Source of the DNA: Chryseobacterium gwangjuense
GTDB lineage: Bacteria > Bacteroidota > Bacteroidia > Flavobacteriales > Weeksellaceae
DNA: 64,000 nucleotides
Assembly: GCF_021311115.1 (NCBI RefSeq)
Contig: NZ_JAJTNP010000001.1
Span: forward strand, 62,001-126,000
Reading direction: 5' to 3'
The position numbers and the translations under genes are program-made. The notes beneath the pieces are model-generated. The model saw only the letters and a program-made list of their open reading frames with translations, was not told the DNA's origin and made no database searches. Shown one piece after another: positions 35,453-44,202 of this stretch. Each line of letters begins with the position of its first letter. Within the stretch, counting starts at the first letter, position 1.

Positions 35453-37015
35453 TTACATAATATTTCTTACAGCAATTTTAACCGAATGATATAGTAATAT
35501 AATAAATGCCGTAATTAAAGCCAGCCAGAATAATCCGGTAAAAATTTCCATATTGGAAAGTAAAATTGCCTGTGCATTTATTTTTGCTTTAAAAACAGCT
35601 CCTGTCATAGATAAAGATTCATTGACAGGTAGTTTTGACAGATTAGCGCCGAATAGCTGATTCCATTGTGAATAAAAAATAGGATTGGTATCTGTAAGAT
35701 TTGAACTTAAGGTATCAGAATGTTTTAAGGTTAAAAACAACATTAAGTTTTGCATTAAAGCATATCCGATTGCAGTTGTCCAAAATCTGGTTGCAGTTCC
35801 GACTGCAGTTGCATTAGAAACATATTGTTCAGGCATTCCTGCAATTAAAAAAAAGACGAGGGGGGTAAAAAGTAATCCTTGACCAATTCCCTGAAGAAAT
35901 AACGGGGGACAAATCGTCTGAAGAGTTGTATCAGGATAAAAAGTGTATGTGAACCAAGCTGAATCAATTGCTAAAATCAGAAATCCGGTAAAGAACACTA
36001 ATCTTGAAGAAGCTCCTTTGGTAATACATAACGCAGAAATAAAAACACCCAAAAGGCTTCCGGCGACATTCCAATACTGAATTTTCACAATATAATCCCA
36101 TGGCCATTTCCAGACGGTGGCCATAATGCTGTATACATTATTAATTGAAGCTCTTAAAATATAAAAAATGAAGAAAAGAACTACTCCCACAATTACATTT
36201 TTAGAACTGAAAACTTCAAAATGGAAAAAAGGACGGGGCTGGCTTCTCTGTTTTAGCATAAACAATCCTCCGAATAATAAGAAGATTAAAAAACAAAAGA
36301 CGATAAGATCAGACTCGAACCACATCAATCTTTTTCCGTAAATTAAGGCATATCCACCTGCCTGAAGACATACCCAAAGCAAAAACCAGCTTGTAATATC
36401 CAGTTGGTATAAAGGTTTCTTTGGGAAAAATCTGTTTTTATTGAAAATAGCAAAGGCAATGATCAGGACAAAAACATGGAAATAAACCATCATTAAGATC
36501 ATATGCTTAAAATCATAATCCTCAATGCTTGATTTTAAAAGAGAAGTCGTCAATGTTCCGCCAGTAAGAATAATGGTATACATGAAAAGATAGGCAATCT
36601 CTTTGGCATGTTTGGTTTTGAGTTCTGCAACAATTAATGGTAAGAAAATAGCACCTTCCATCACTCCGAAAATTCCTTCGAGAAAACGAATGACTAAAAT
36701 AATATGATAATCATTGGTGATGGAGAGTCCGTAGAGAATAAGGATTGAAACGGAAGACATCAGTAAGGTATAATATTTCACGCTGAAATACGCCATAAAT
36801 CGCTGTATCACCAAAAGGGTAACCACAAATGTCCCGTACATCAAAATCATTAAGTATTGGATGTCGTCTGAATCTACATCCATAAAAGAAGATGTGAAGG
36901 CGCTATTAGAGTGTAATATCGACAACAACATCAGGTGGGGAAACAGTGCCAGAATTAAAAGCGGCAGTTTCAGCCATTGTGGTACCCATTTATGATAAAT
37001 TGTATTGTGTTGCAT
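35453..37015 (-). CDS. MFS transporter, DHA2/EmrB-like
   Basis: The 520-residue integral membrane protein has about 14 predicted hydrophobic segments, as in EmrB/QacA-type drug-proton antiporters. IRFLEGIFGVMEGAIFLPLI resembles the motif C/A region. It lies downstream of tolC-like and hlyD-like genes on the same strand, which together make an EmrAB-TolC-like tripartite pump. A 560-bp repeat-laden gap separates it from hlyD, so its expression may be partly independent. Substrate is unknown. Confidence 0.88.
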   Translation of the reverse strand: MQHNTIYHKWVPQWLKLPLLILALFPHLMLLSILHSNSAFTSSFMDVDSDDIQYLMILMYGTFVVTLLVIQRFMAYFSVKYYTLLMSSVSILILYGLSITNDYHIILVIRFLEGIFGVMEGAIFLPLIVAELKTKHAKEIAYLFMYTIILTGGTLTTSLLKSSIEDYDFKHMILMMVYFHVFVLIIAFAIFNKNRFFPKKPLYQLDITSWFLLWVCLQAGGYALIYGKRLMWFESDLIVFCFLIFLLFGGLFMLKQRSQPRPFFHFEVFSSKNVIVGVVLFFIFYILRASINNVYSIMATVWKWPWDYIVKIQYWNVAGSLLGVFISALCITKGASSRLVFFTGFLILAIDSAWFTYTFYPDTTLQTICPPLFLQGIGQGLLFTPLVFFLIAGMPEQYVSNATAVGTATRFWTTAIGYALMQNLMLFLTLKHSDTLSSNLTDTNPIFYSQWNQLFGANLSKLPVNESLSMTGAVFKAKINAQAILLSNMEIFTGLFWLALITAFIILLYHSVKIAVRNIM

Positions 37016-37101
37016 GATTTTCTTTGTGAAAAAGGGCTAAAAAAGCTGAAAAAAGCAAATTGGCCCAATATGTTTTATAGTAAATTTGTTTAAAATTTTT
37101 T

Positions 37102-37176
37102 GAAGCTTTTTCCCGCTTTTCACTATATCTTTTGTTCCGCTTTGCTGCACAAAAGGATGTCGTTGCAATCGGGGCT
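37102..37176 (-). repeat. Long intergenic repeat, AGCCCCGAT...AGCGGGAAAAAGC type
   Basis: Read on the minus strand it runs from AGCCCCGATTGCAACGACAT through CTTTTGT-loop-ACAAAAG to AGCGGGAAAAAGCTTC. I recall very similar blocks in many Bacteroidota intergenic regions, with the loop differing. It contains no supported gene. Confidence 0.55.
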
Positions 37177-37221
37177 ATAACTGTGGTCATTCCTTACCAT
37201 TGTTTTATAATCGCACAAATT

Positions 37222-37304
37222 TTTGTCATTCCGTTAGGAATCTACGATCGAATCTTTCCGGTAGAATTCTAATTACTATGCTTAGATCCCTACAGGATGA
37301 CAAA
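37222..37304. repeat. REP-like palindromic element (GTCATTCCG type)
   Basis: TTTGTCATTCCGTTAGGAATCTA and the end TAGATCCCTACAGGATGACAAA (inverted) bound about 40 bp of unrelated loop. It is the same family as 10387-10465. Confidence 0.65.
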
Positions 37305-37356
37305 CTTTCGGGAAATAATTTGAAAAAAGTTTGAAAAAATCATCATTAATGAAAAC

Positions 37357-37462
37357 GCGAAAAGACAAAAAGGCAAAGGGGTAAAAAAAAGTAAAAGGTA
37401 AAATGACAAATATGCTTGAGAAAAAATCTGCAATTTGCTGTTTTGCGGTTCTGTCTTTTCGC
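37357..37462. repeat. Octamer-phased inverted repeat between hlyD-like and MFS genes
   Basis: GCGAAAAGACA (37357-37367) and TGTCTTTTCGC (37452-37462) are perfect inverted arms. On either side the arms continue in degenerate 8-bp units (GCGAAAAG, ACAAAAAG, GCAAAGGG; on the other arm GCGAAAAG, ACAGAACC, GCAAAACA). Confidence 0.6.
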
Positions 37463-37491
37463 TAAAAAATAATTTAATGGGTTGTTTTAAA

Positions 37492-37573
37492 TTTGAGAAT
37501 GAGGAATTTTAAAAATTTTAAATCTAGTACACTAATCTTTTCCATTACATTCTCAATTCCTCAGGTTCTCAAA
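37492..37573. repeat. Octamer-phased inverted repeat right after the hlyD-like stop
   Basis: The minus-strand sense arm is TTTGAGAA, CCTGAGGA, ATTGAGAA from 37573, beginning 3 bp after the gene's stop. The other arm, 37492-37510, is complementary with a 2-nt gap. Confidence 0.6.
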
Positions 37574-37575
37574 TC

Positions 37576-38622
37576 TTATATTTTCTTCGCACTCACCAAA
37601 ACATTCATTCCGGAAAGCAATTTTTCATTGTTTTGATGAGTACTCAGGATGATTTTTACGGGGAATCTTTGTTCGATTTTCACGAAGTTTCCTGTTGCGT
37701 TGTCTGGCTTTACTAAAGAAAACTGTGACCCTGAAGCCGGTGAAACAGAAACTATTTTTCCTTTAAATTCTACATCCGGATAAGCATCTGCAGTGATAAT
37801 AACCTCTTTATTCTGGTCGATCTGTCCTAATTGCGTTTCTTTATAATTAGCAATAATCCATTTTTCTTTACTCACGATTTGAACCAAAGCCTGACCTTCT
37901 TTAATCAACTGACCTTCCTGAATGGTTTTCTTACCAACCCAGCCGTCATAAGGTGCTGTAACTACTGTGTAGGAAAGGAAAAGTTTGGCGTTATTCAAAC
38001 TTGCAGAACTTTGCTGGATTTGGCTTTTGACCGGGGCAACTTTCGTTTCCTGTTCATTTACACTGGCTCTCACCGCATTTTTTTGTTGCTCTAAAGCTAG
38101 AAGATTGGCTTTTGCCTGCTCGTATGAGGCTTTTATATTTTCAAATTGTTGTTCGGTTGCGGCATCTTCAGAAACTAAATTTTTATATCTTTTAAAATCC
38201 TGTTCAGTTCTCCAGATGTCAATTCTTGCGGAAGCGATTTTAGCATCAATGATTTTAGTGTCGCTTGCTTTAGTGTTTACTCCGCTTTCAACTGTATTAA
38301 TACTTTCGGAATTTGCATTGAGATTGGCTTCTGCCATTTTCACCTGATTGACGAATTCACGATTATCAATTACAATTAAAGTATCACCTTTATGCACAAA
38401 TTGGTTTTCGTTAAATTTAATGGTTTTAATGAAACCTGAAACCTTACTGGAAACAGGTGTAATATATTGTTCTATTTGAGCATCGTTTGTCGTAACATTC
38501 TTTCTTGAAAAAAGATAAAAACTTATCATCCCCGTTATTCCGCTGATAATGAGAATCCATGCCAATAAAGTAATCGTTTTGTTGATTCTTTTTTCCTTAC
38601 GTGTTAATTGCTTTTGTGCCAT
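37576..38622 (-). CDS. HlyD/EmrA-family membrane fusion protein
   Basis: The 348-residue periplasmic adaptor has one N-terminal membrane segment (ITLLAWILIISGITGMISFY). A split lipoyl-like domain follows (VSGFIKTIKFNENQFVHKGD), then a long coiled-coil hairpin (about 75-200) and beta-barrel (YTVVTAPYDGWVGKKTIQEG). It should connect the MFS pump to the TolC channel. The tolC-like gene ends 5 bp upstream, and an MFS gene lies 560 bp downstream. Confidence 0.93.
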   Translation of the reverse strand: MAQKQLTRKEKRINKTITLLAWILIISGITGMISFYLFSRKNVTTNDAQIEQYITPVSSKVSGFIKTIKFNENQFVHKGDTLIVIDNREFVNQVKMAEANLNANSESINTVESGVNTKASDTKIIDAKIASARIDIWRTEQDFKRYKNLVSEDAATEQQFENIKASYEQAKANLLALEQQKNAVRASVNEQETKVAPVKSQIQQSSASLNNAKLFLSYTVVTAPYDGWVGKKTIQEGQLIKEGQALVQIVSKEKWIIANYKETQLGQIDQNKEVIITADAYPDVEFKGKIVSVSPASGSQFSLVKPDNATGNFVKIEQRFPVKIILSTHQNNEKLLSGMNVLVSAKKI

Positions 38623-38627
38623 AGTTT

Positions 38628-39965
38628 TTATAAGTTTCCAATCACATATTGGAGTTGGTAATATTTAAGTTGTCTGTTGATTTTTACGGAAATAAGGTTA
38701 GATTGAGTTTCGAGATAGGTGTTGTCAGCATCAATTAATTCTGTGATTAAGCTTAATTTGTTCACATATTTTGTTCTTACAATGCGATAGTTTTCTTTTG
38801 CCTGGATGATTGCTTCTTCGGCAATTTTTACCTTTTGGTCGGTTTCTTCAAACTTTTTGTAAGCTTCGTAAACATGATGTCTGATGTTTTCTTCATTTTC
38901 TTCAATCTGCAGTTTTGCCAGATGAATATTTTCCTTAGCTTCCTGCATTTTGTATTTATTTTTATACAAGCTTTCGATAGGATAGGTGAGATTCACTCCG
39001 ATCATTCCTAAACGATACGCATAAGGTTCTGGAGGAAAAAACATCATATTCGGATATTTCATGAAATATTCTCCGCCTGCTGTAATTTTTGGTAAATAAT
39101 TCGCTTTTGTAATCTTTTGGTCTAATTCTTTAAGTGAAAGATTTTTATTGGCCATTTCAACAGATTCGTTTTTATGTAAAGCCGTTTCGGTAAGTTCATC
39201 TACGTACGGAATTTCTGCTTTTTCAGAAATCAAATCTTCTGTATCTACATGCATTTCCTGATTTTCGGGAAGCGAAAGAATCGTTTTCAGTTTATGTTCC
39301 GCAATTTGAATATCATTATCAAGTTCAGTCCAGCTCATGGTATGGTTGGAAAGCTGTAAAGAAGTTCTCAATACTTCATTTGCTGTTACAACCCCATTTG
39401 CTTTCAAAGCTTTTACTTGCTTGATGTTCACGGAATCTTCTTTCATTTTATCATTAATCAAGCCTTGCTGCTCCTTTAAATGATGAATCTGAAGAAAAGC
39501 GGTGATGATTTCCATCGTTAATTGTCTTTCATCCAAATGGGTCTTTAAAGACGAAATTTCAGTATCAATGGCTGCTTTTTTCTCTGTATTTTTAATCTTT
39601 CCACCCATATAAACCGGGATGGAAGCTGAAAGAGTGAAATCATACATTCCATTGATTACATTATATTTTGTAGCTTTTCCAAATACGCCATTTTCATGCT
39701 GAAAAAGATTGGTAACCTGGTTATAGCTGGTATGGAATTCAATGTCCGGAAGTTTTTCCATTTTGAGATCTTTCTCTTTGGTTTCGGACATTTCGTTTTT
39801 GAGATGACTGATTTGAATATTTTTATTATTCTTGAGCCCTATTTCAACTGCTTGTTGCAAACTGAGATGCTGATAATCGGTCATTTGTGAGTATAAAAGA
39901 TTGCTTACCAATAATAAGCACAACGCCATACAGTGATATCTGTGTGCGTCAAATATCATTTTCAT
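38628..39965 (-). CDS. TolC-family outer membrane efflux channel
   Basis: The 445-residue protein has a signal peptide (MALCLLLVSNLLYSQ) and two long heptad-rich helical repeats typical of OEP domains (LSLQQAVEIGLKNNKNIQIS; AKLQIEENEENIRHHVYEAY). It should form the exit duct for the adjacent adaptor and MFS transporter. It heads the efflux operon, divergent from the AraC gene. Starts at later ATGs are possible; M13 would give a compact signal peptide. Confidence 0.92.
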   Translation of the reverse strand: MKMIFDAHRYHCMALCLLLVSNLLYSQMTDYQHLSLQQAVEIGLKNNKNIQISHLKNEMSETKEKDLKMEKLPDIEFHTSYNQVTNLFQHENGVFGKATKYNVINGMYDFTLSASIPVYMGGKIKNTEKKAAIDTEISSLKTHLDERQLTMEIITAFLQIHHLKEQQGLINDKMKEDSVNIKQVKALKANGVVTANEVLRTSLQLSNHTMSWTELDNDIQIAEHKLKTILSLPENQEMHVDTEDLISEKAEIPYVDELTETALHKNESVEMANKNLSLKELDQKITKANYLPKITAGGEYFMKYPNMMFFPPEPYAYRLGMIGVNLTYPIESLYKNKYKMQEAKENIHLAKLQIEENEENIRHHVYEAYKKFEETDQKVKIAEEAIIQAKENYRIVRTKYVNKLSLITELIDADNTYLETQSNLISVKINRQLKYYQLQYVIGNL

Positions 39966-40006
39966 AAATTAATTAAAGGTTTTTTGCTAAATTGATTTTG
40001 ATATTG

Positions 40007-40014
40007 CAAAGTTA
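40007..40014 (-). promoter_or_regulatory. Putative -7 box (TAACTTTG) of the efflux operon
   Basis: The minus strand matches TAnnTTTG exactly, 41 bp before the tolC-like start, in the divergent region shared with the AraC gene, where that regulator would be expected to bind. Confidence 0.5.
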
Positions 40015-40102
40015 CGGGGTGAAGCATAGGACACGATTTGTGAAAACAGAAAAAGATTTGTTCATTTACGCCATATTGAAATTTTCTTCATACCTTTATT
40101 GT

Positions 40103-40906
40103 ATGAATGACAGTCATTTTGGAGCCGTTGAAGAAGATGATGCCTCTTTTTATGTATATCATGTTCTGACAGGTGATGTGAAAACTGAGATCCATCATCA
40201 CAGTTCTGCTCAATTGGTGTACGCAGAAGGAGGTATTGTACATGTTTTTACAGATTTGAAGCATTGGTATTTACCTGCACGATGTTTTATGTGGATTCCT
40301 GCCGGAACCCCTCATTATATTTTTTCGACAAGCCCAAAAGTAGATTTATATAACTTTTATTTTAAAAAAGAGGAAAATGAAAGTGGCTTTTTTGATGAAA
40401 TTAATATCTATTCCGTAAGTCATTTACTGAGGGAAATGATTTTATACACCAAAGACTGGGATGGGAAAATCACAAAAAAGGATGGGTCTAAATATGATTT
40501 CCTTAAAGCTTTAAAAGGGATTTTACCAGAAAAGAGAGATAAAAAGCTGGCATTTCCTGTGCAACATCCTTTTCCTAATGATGAAACGTTACTGAAAGTG
40601 GCTCAATACATCCATGCAAATTTAGAAAAGCCTTTAACAATTGAATCTACAGCAAAAGAATTCGGAATGAGTACCAGAACCTTATCCAGGAGATTTAAGG
40701 AGACGCTAGGGATGAATTATGTCCGTTTTTTGCGTGCTTTAAGAATTACACGTTCATTGGAATTAATGCTTGAAGAAAAATATAATATGTATGAAATTGC
40801 AATGATGGTAGGGTACAACAGCCTTTCATCTTTTAGTAATATCTTTAAAAAAGTAATTGGAATTCCACCTACAGAGTATCAGCATAAACTGAGAGGGGAT
40901 GAGTAA
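40103..40906 (+). CDS. AraC-family regulator with cupin domain
   Basis: The 267-residue protein has an N-terminal cupin sensor (HHHSSAQLVYAEGGIVHVFT, WIPAGTPHYIF) and a C-terminal pair of helix-turn-helix motifs (STAKEFGMSTRTLSRRFKET; YNMYEIAMMVGYNSLSSFSN followed by IFKKVIGIPPTEY). The start at 40103 is chosen over the open frame from 39992, because the extra 37 residues are non-family and overlap the divergent promoter. Being divergent from tolC-hlyD-MFS, it probably controls that pump; the ligand is unknown. Confidence 0.92.
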   Translation: MNDSHFGAVEEDDASFYVYHVLTGDVKTEIHHHSSAQLVYAEGGIVHVFTDLKHWYLPARCFMWIPAGTPHYIFSTSPKVDLYNFYFKKEENESGFFDEINIYSVSHLLREMILYTKDWDGKITKKDGSKYDFLKALKGILPEKRDKKLAFPVQHPFPNDETLLKVAQYIHANLEKPLTIESTAKEFGMSTRTLSRRFKETLGMNYVRFLRALRITRSLELMLEEKYNMYEIAMMVGYNSLSSFSNIFKKVIGIPPTEYQHKLRGDE

Positions 40907-40942
40907 GTGGTAGGTATTTTATTTTTTAAAATTAACAATTAG

Positions 40943-40966
40943 TTTGTCATTCCGTGGAATCTAAAC
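40943..40966. repeat. Half-copy of the GTCATTCCG REP-like element
   Basis: TTTGTCATTCCGTGGAATCT continues to about 40966; it matches one arm of 37222-37304 and contains the small palindrome ATTCCGTGGAAT. The second arm is not seen. Confidence 0.5.
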
Positions 40967-40987
40967 TAACAATAATCTGAAAAAAGA

Positions 40988-41014
40988 AAAACCACCTCAT
41001 GAGAGGTGGTTTTA
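40988..41014. terminator. Terminator of rplI (and possibly AraC gene)
   Basis: AAAACCACCTC-ATG-AGAGGTGGTTTT-type hairpin; stem AAACCACCTC/GAGGTGGTTT. Confidence 0.85.
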
Positions 41015-41039
41015 TATGTTGAGAAAAATCTCGTCTTGA

Positions 41040-41549
41040 TTAAGCTTCTTCAGAAGGAGCTTCTTCTTTTTTAGCAGGAGCTGCTTTTGGAGCTTCTACC
41101 GGAGCGTCAGATACGATATCGAATTCGAAGTTGTACTCAACGTTTCTGTGTAATCTGATGTTTGCAGTTACTTTACCAGTTCTCTTGATAGTGTTACCAG
41201 GGATTTTGATATATTTCTTCTCTACAGAAACTCCAGCTTTTTCTAGAGCAGCAGAAAGATCTGCATTGTTGATAGATCCGAATAATTTATCACCAGAACC
41301 TACTTTTGCAGGGATAGTAACAGAAGTTTTCCTCAATTTCTCAACTACAGCAGTTGCAGCAGCGATTAATTTAGCTTCTTCTTCTTTTCTAGCTTCCAAA
41401 GTAGCTTCTAGAGCTGCAATGTTTTTAGGTGTAGCTAAAAGAGCAAATCCTTGAGGGATTAAGAAGTTTCTTGCATAACCTGGCTTTACGCTTACTGTGT
41501 CGAATTCAAGACCTAAGTTTTCTACGTCTTTTTTAAGAATAATGTTCAT
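41040..41549 (-). CDS. rplI: 50S ribosomal protein L9
   Basis: The 169-residue L9 has the N-terminal KDVENLGLEFDTVSVKPGYA and NFLIPQGFA, a connecting helix and C-terminal domain. A 20-residue Ala/Glu/Lys/Pro-rich tail (EAPKAAPAKKEEAPSEEA) exceeds the usual 147-150 residues. Last gene of rpsF-rpsR-rplI; a hairpin in the 110-bp gap before it could tune its expression. Confidence 0.97.
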   Translation of the reverse strand: MNIILKKDVENLGLEFDTVSVKPGYARNFLIPQGFALLATPKNIAALEATLEARKEEEAKLIAAATAVVEKLRKTSVTIPAKVGSGDKLFGSINNADLSAALEKAGVSVEKKYIKIPGNTIKRTGKVTANIRLHRNVEYNFEFDIVSDAPVEAPKAAPAKKEEAPSEEA

Positions 41550-41617
41550 TGTTGTTGTCCTTTTTTAGATTTTAGACTTCTAAAATCAAGTTAGAATTTA
41601 ATTATGTATTCAGCAAC

Positions 41618-41643
41618 AAAAGAAGAGATTGCTCTCTTCTTTT
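41618..41643 (-). terminator. Perfect hairpin between rpsR and rplI, possible attenuator
   Basis: On the minus strand AAAAGAAGAGA-GCAA-TCTCTTCTTTT forms an 11-bp perfect stem, just after the rpsR stop. The T-run is short, so partial termination or mRNA processing is more likely than a full stop. Confidence 0.5.
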
Positions 41644-41659
41644 ATTTATTTTTGTTGTC

Positions 41660-41962
41660 TTATTTCAATAAGTCAGCTACGTAAGGCATCAAAGCAAGGT
41701 GTCTTGCTCTTTTGATAGCAGCAGAAACTTTTCTTTGGTATTTTAAAGAAGTTCCAGTGTATCTTCTTGGTAAAATTTTACCTTGCTCGTTTACGAACTG
41801 TAATAAGAAGTCAGCATCTTTGTAATCAACGTGCTTAATTCCGAATTTTTTGAATCTACAATATTTCTTTTCAGATTTTGTATTGATATCAAGTGGAGTA
41901 AGGAATTTTACTTCTGATTCTCCTCCAGCTGAGGCTTGTTTAGCCATTTCATCTATTGCCAT
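41660..41962 (-). CDS. rpsR: 30S ribosomal protein S18
   Basis: The 100-residue protein has the S18 core [32 protein letters not shown] and [14 protein letters not shown]. An N-terminal extension of about 20 residues precedes it, as in other Bacteroidota. It follows rpsF by 31 bp. Confidence 0.97.
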   Translation of the reverse strand: MAIDEMAKQASAGGESEVKFLTPLDINTKSEKKYCRFKKFGIKHVDYKDADFLLQFVNEQGKILPRRYTGTSLKYQRKVSAAIKRARHLALMPYVADLLK

Positions 41963-41993
41963 GTCTTGTCGTTTTAAAAAATTGGGTTAATAA

Positions 41994-42335
41994 TTAAGCT
42001 TTAGCCGCTTTTACTTTAGTTCTTCTAGTTACAGCGTACTCAACAGCATGCTTGTCAAGTTTTGTAGTAAGGTAACGAATTACTCTTTCGTCACGTTTGA
42101 ATGCTAATTCTAGATCAGCAACTACAGTACCTTCTCCTTTAAATTCGATTAAAGTATAGAATCCGTTCTTTTTCAATTGGATCGGATAAGCTAATTTTTT
42201 TAATCCCCAGTTTTCTTTAGCAACGATTTCGCAGTTCTTTTCTTTTAAAAGATCTACATACTTGTTCACTGCTTCCTCTACCTGTGACTCAGATAGAACG
42301 GGAGTTAAAATGAAAACAGTTTCGTAATTGTTCAT
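41994..42335 (-). CDS. rpsF: 30S ribosomal protein S6
   Basis: The 113-residue S6 starts [20 protein letters not shown] and contains [12 protein letters not shown] and GFYTLIEF. It binds S18 in the 30S platform. First gene of rpsF-rpsR-rplI, without an intervening ssb or priB. A good promoter lies just upstream; the short leader shows no CCG-bulge S6:S18-binding structure that I can see. Confidence 0.97.
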   Translation of the reverse strand: MNNYETVFILTPVLSESQVEEAVNKYVDLLKEKNCEIVAKENWGLKKLAYPIQLKKNGFYTLIEFKGEGTVVADLELAFKRDERVIRYLTTKLDKHAVEYAVTRRTKVKAAKA

Positions 42336-42369
42336 AATGTTAAATGAATTTGTTAATTATTTCGAGGTG

Positions 42370-42400
42370 CAAAATTAAAAAATATATTTGTAATATACAA
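42370..42400 (-). promoter_or_regulatory. Promoter of rpsF-rpsR-rplI
   Basis: On the minus strand TTG, a 20-bp spacer and TAATTTTG form a full -33/-7 match, 34 bp before the rpsF start. This is one of the best promoters in the window. Confidence 0.7.
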
Positions 42401-42424
42401 GGTTAGTAATGATTTTGTTGATGA

Positions 42425-42455
42425 GTACAGGTAATTGCTATGAAAATACCTGTAC
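42425..42455 (-). terminator. Hairpin downstream of clC gene
   Basis: GTACAGGTA and TACCTGTAC are a 9-bp perfect inverted repeat 15 bp after the ClC stop; no T-run, so weak. Confidence 0.45.
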
Positions 42456-42469
42456 ATATGGGAAAATAC

Positions 42470-43822
42470 TTAGTCTTTTTCTCGGATTTCTTTTAGAAAG
42501 TTTACTTTGATTACATCATATAAAGAATGTCTGCTGACTAATATGGAAGCGATAGATGAAACCATTCCGGCTAACATCAAATGAAATATTAGAGAATGTC
42601 TGTCGGTCATTTCCAAAACGATAATAGCTGATGTAAACGGGGCTCTTGTAATTCCGGTAAGAAAAGCAACCATCCCGGCAAGGATAACAACATTGGTTTC
42701 ATTGGGGCTTAAATGAATAAAACCGGAGATTACAGATCCGATACTTGCTCCGGCCGTTAAAGCAGGTGCGAAAATTCCACCGGCACCTCCGGAAGTAAAA
42801 GATAGGGCAGGACCCAACATTCTTAAAATAGGAACATACCAGTCTTCATGTTTATTTTCTGTAAAAAGAACGCGTTCCATGATTTCTTTTCCTGATCCTA
42901 AAATTTCTCTGTTAATAAAGAAAGCTATGGAGGCAATGACTAAGGCACAAATCACCAGAAAAATAACATTGGATCTGTCTGTTTTTAATTTTCTTTTTTT
43001 CCAATCAGACATTTTTAACATGGTAACCGAAAGCTGACTGGCTAAAATTCCAGCAACTCCCGCTACTAAAATAATAGGAAGCATTACCATTAATGAAACG
43101 TCATTCGTTTTAGGATACCCTAAATATAAATAGGAACCGGCTAAAGTTTGAGCAGTCAGACCTGCAATAATAACCGCTGTAAATAAAGCTGTTTTAAAGT
43201 AATTGATATGGGTTTTAGAAAGCTCTTCTACCGCAAATACAATTCCACCGAGTGGAGTATTAAACGCTGCTGCAAGTCCGGCTGCTGCACCCGTCATGAT
43301 CATATTTTTCTTTGAAATTTTTGGCCACCATTCCGGAAGGTACTCGTTTACTTTTCTGAAAACCGAGCCTGCAATCTGAATGGTAGGACCTTCTCGTCCT
43401 ACTGCACCCCCGCCGATTACCAGAACAACGGATGAAATGATTTTAAAAATGATGATTTTTAAACTTAAAAAGCTGCGTATTTTTTTATGTTCTTTCGGAT
43501 TGGCCAATTCTACGGCGGCCATAACTTGTGGAATTCCGCTTCCTTTGGCATTGGGAGCAAATTCTTTTACCAGCCACCATGAAAGGACAAAACCAATCGG
43601 GGCAATAACGAAAATCATCCACGAATGCCAATCGAGAATGAAATGAAGAAGATTTTCGCCCCATGCAAAAATTTTGGCGTACATCACTGCAAAGAAGCCT
43701 GTAATAACTGAACCAATCCAAAAAGGAATGGCCTGAAGCAGGTTGTATTTCAGTTGTTCGTTTCGAATGTTGTCGAAAGATTTTTTCAGAGATCTTCGAA
43801 TGAGAGCGATAATTTTTAACAT
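42470..43822 (-). CDS. ClC-family chloride channel/transporter
   Basis: The 450-residue polytopic protein has the ClC selectivity motifs GSGIPQV, GREGPTIQ (with the gating Glu) and GGIFAPAL. There are about 10-12 membrane helices and no C-terminal CBS domains. Bacterial ClCs are mostly Cl-/H+ antiporters; I cannot decide channel or antiporter. Single gene. Confidence 0.94.
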   Translation of the reverse strand: MLKIIALIRRSLKKSFDNIRNEQLKYNLLQAIPFWIGSVITGFFAVMYAKIFAWGENLLHFILDWHSWMIFVIAPIGFVLSWWLVKEFAPNAKGSGIPQVMAAVELANPKEHKKIRSFLSLKIIIFKIISSVVLVIGGGAVGREGPTIQIAGSVFRKVNEYLPEWWPKISKKNMIMTGAAAGLAAAFNTPLGGIVFAVEELSKTHINYFKTALFTAVIIAGLTAQTLAGSYLYLGYPKTNDVSLMVMLPIILVAGVAGILASQLSVTMLKMSDWKKRKLKTDRSNVIFLVICALVIASIAFFINREILGSGKEIMERVLFTENKHEDWYVPILRMLGPALSFTSGGAGGIFAPALTAGASIGSVISGFIHLSPNETNVVILAGMVAFLTGITRAPFTSAIIVLEMTDRHSLIFHLMLAGMVSSIASILVSRHSLYDVIKVNFLKEIREKD

Positions 43823-44127
43823 TTATCAATTTTGAAGTTTAAAAATACGGGATTTTTATGGATTTTACATTTTTATGTAGTTAAAGTTCTTGAATTATTT
43901 TTTATTTTTTTTGAATCGATTGTTTTTGAATTGACTACTCAGTAATCAATTTTTGAAGATATACGTTATATTGTAAATTGAAATTGTTTTTATTGGTGTT
44001 TATTTAATGAAATGTTTATTTTGTTGAATAATTAATAAATTGTTTTGGGTTTGTAGGGATTACTATAATTTATTTGTAATGCTAATCTCCATGACAGTAA
44101 ACGTATATGACTTTGATTTTTGCTAAC
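43823..44127. other. Intergenic region without a recognisable feature
   Basis: About 300 bp of A/T-rich sequence upstream of the ClC gene and downstream of the E2 gene terminator. I see no ORF, repeat or clear -33/-7 pair. Confidence 0.5.
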
Positions 44128-44158
44128 AAAAAAACCTCCGAAAAATTCGAAGGTTTTA
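44128..44158 (-). terminator. Terminator of the branched-chain E2 gene
   Basis: On the minus strand AAACCTTCGAA-loop-GGAGGTTTTTTT; stem with one mismatch then T7. Confidence 0.8.
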
Positions 44159-44202
44159 TATTGGTGAACAGGCTAGATTAATTATTGCCTATTATTCATT
44201 AC

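Noticed and set aside
36990..37190. 66-codon minus-strand frame upstream of the MFS gene
   Set aside because: It runs through the AGCCCCGAT-type repeat and overlaps the MFS start; no protein character.
40938..41366. Histidine-rich or long antisense frames, for example opposite ffh near 50938-51366 and opposite rplI
   Set aside because: These are antisense shadows of well-identified genes; the unusual composition mirrors the sense codons.
42336..42369. S6:S18-binding autoregulatory leader of rpsF
   Set aside because: The leader after the -7 box is about 30 nt and shows no stem with a CCG bulge.
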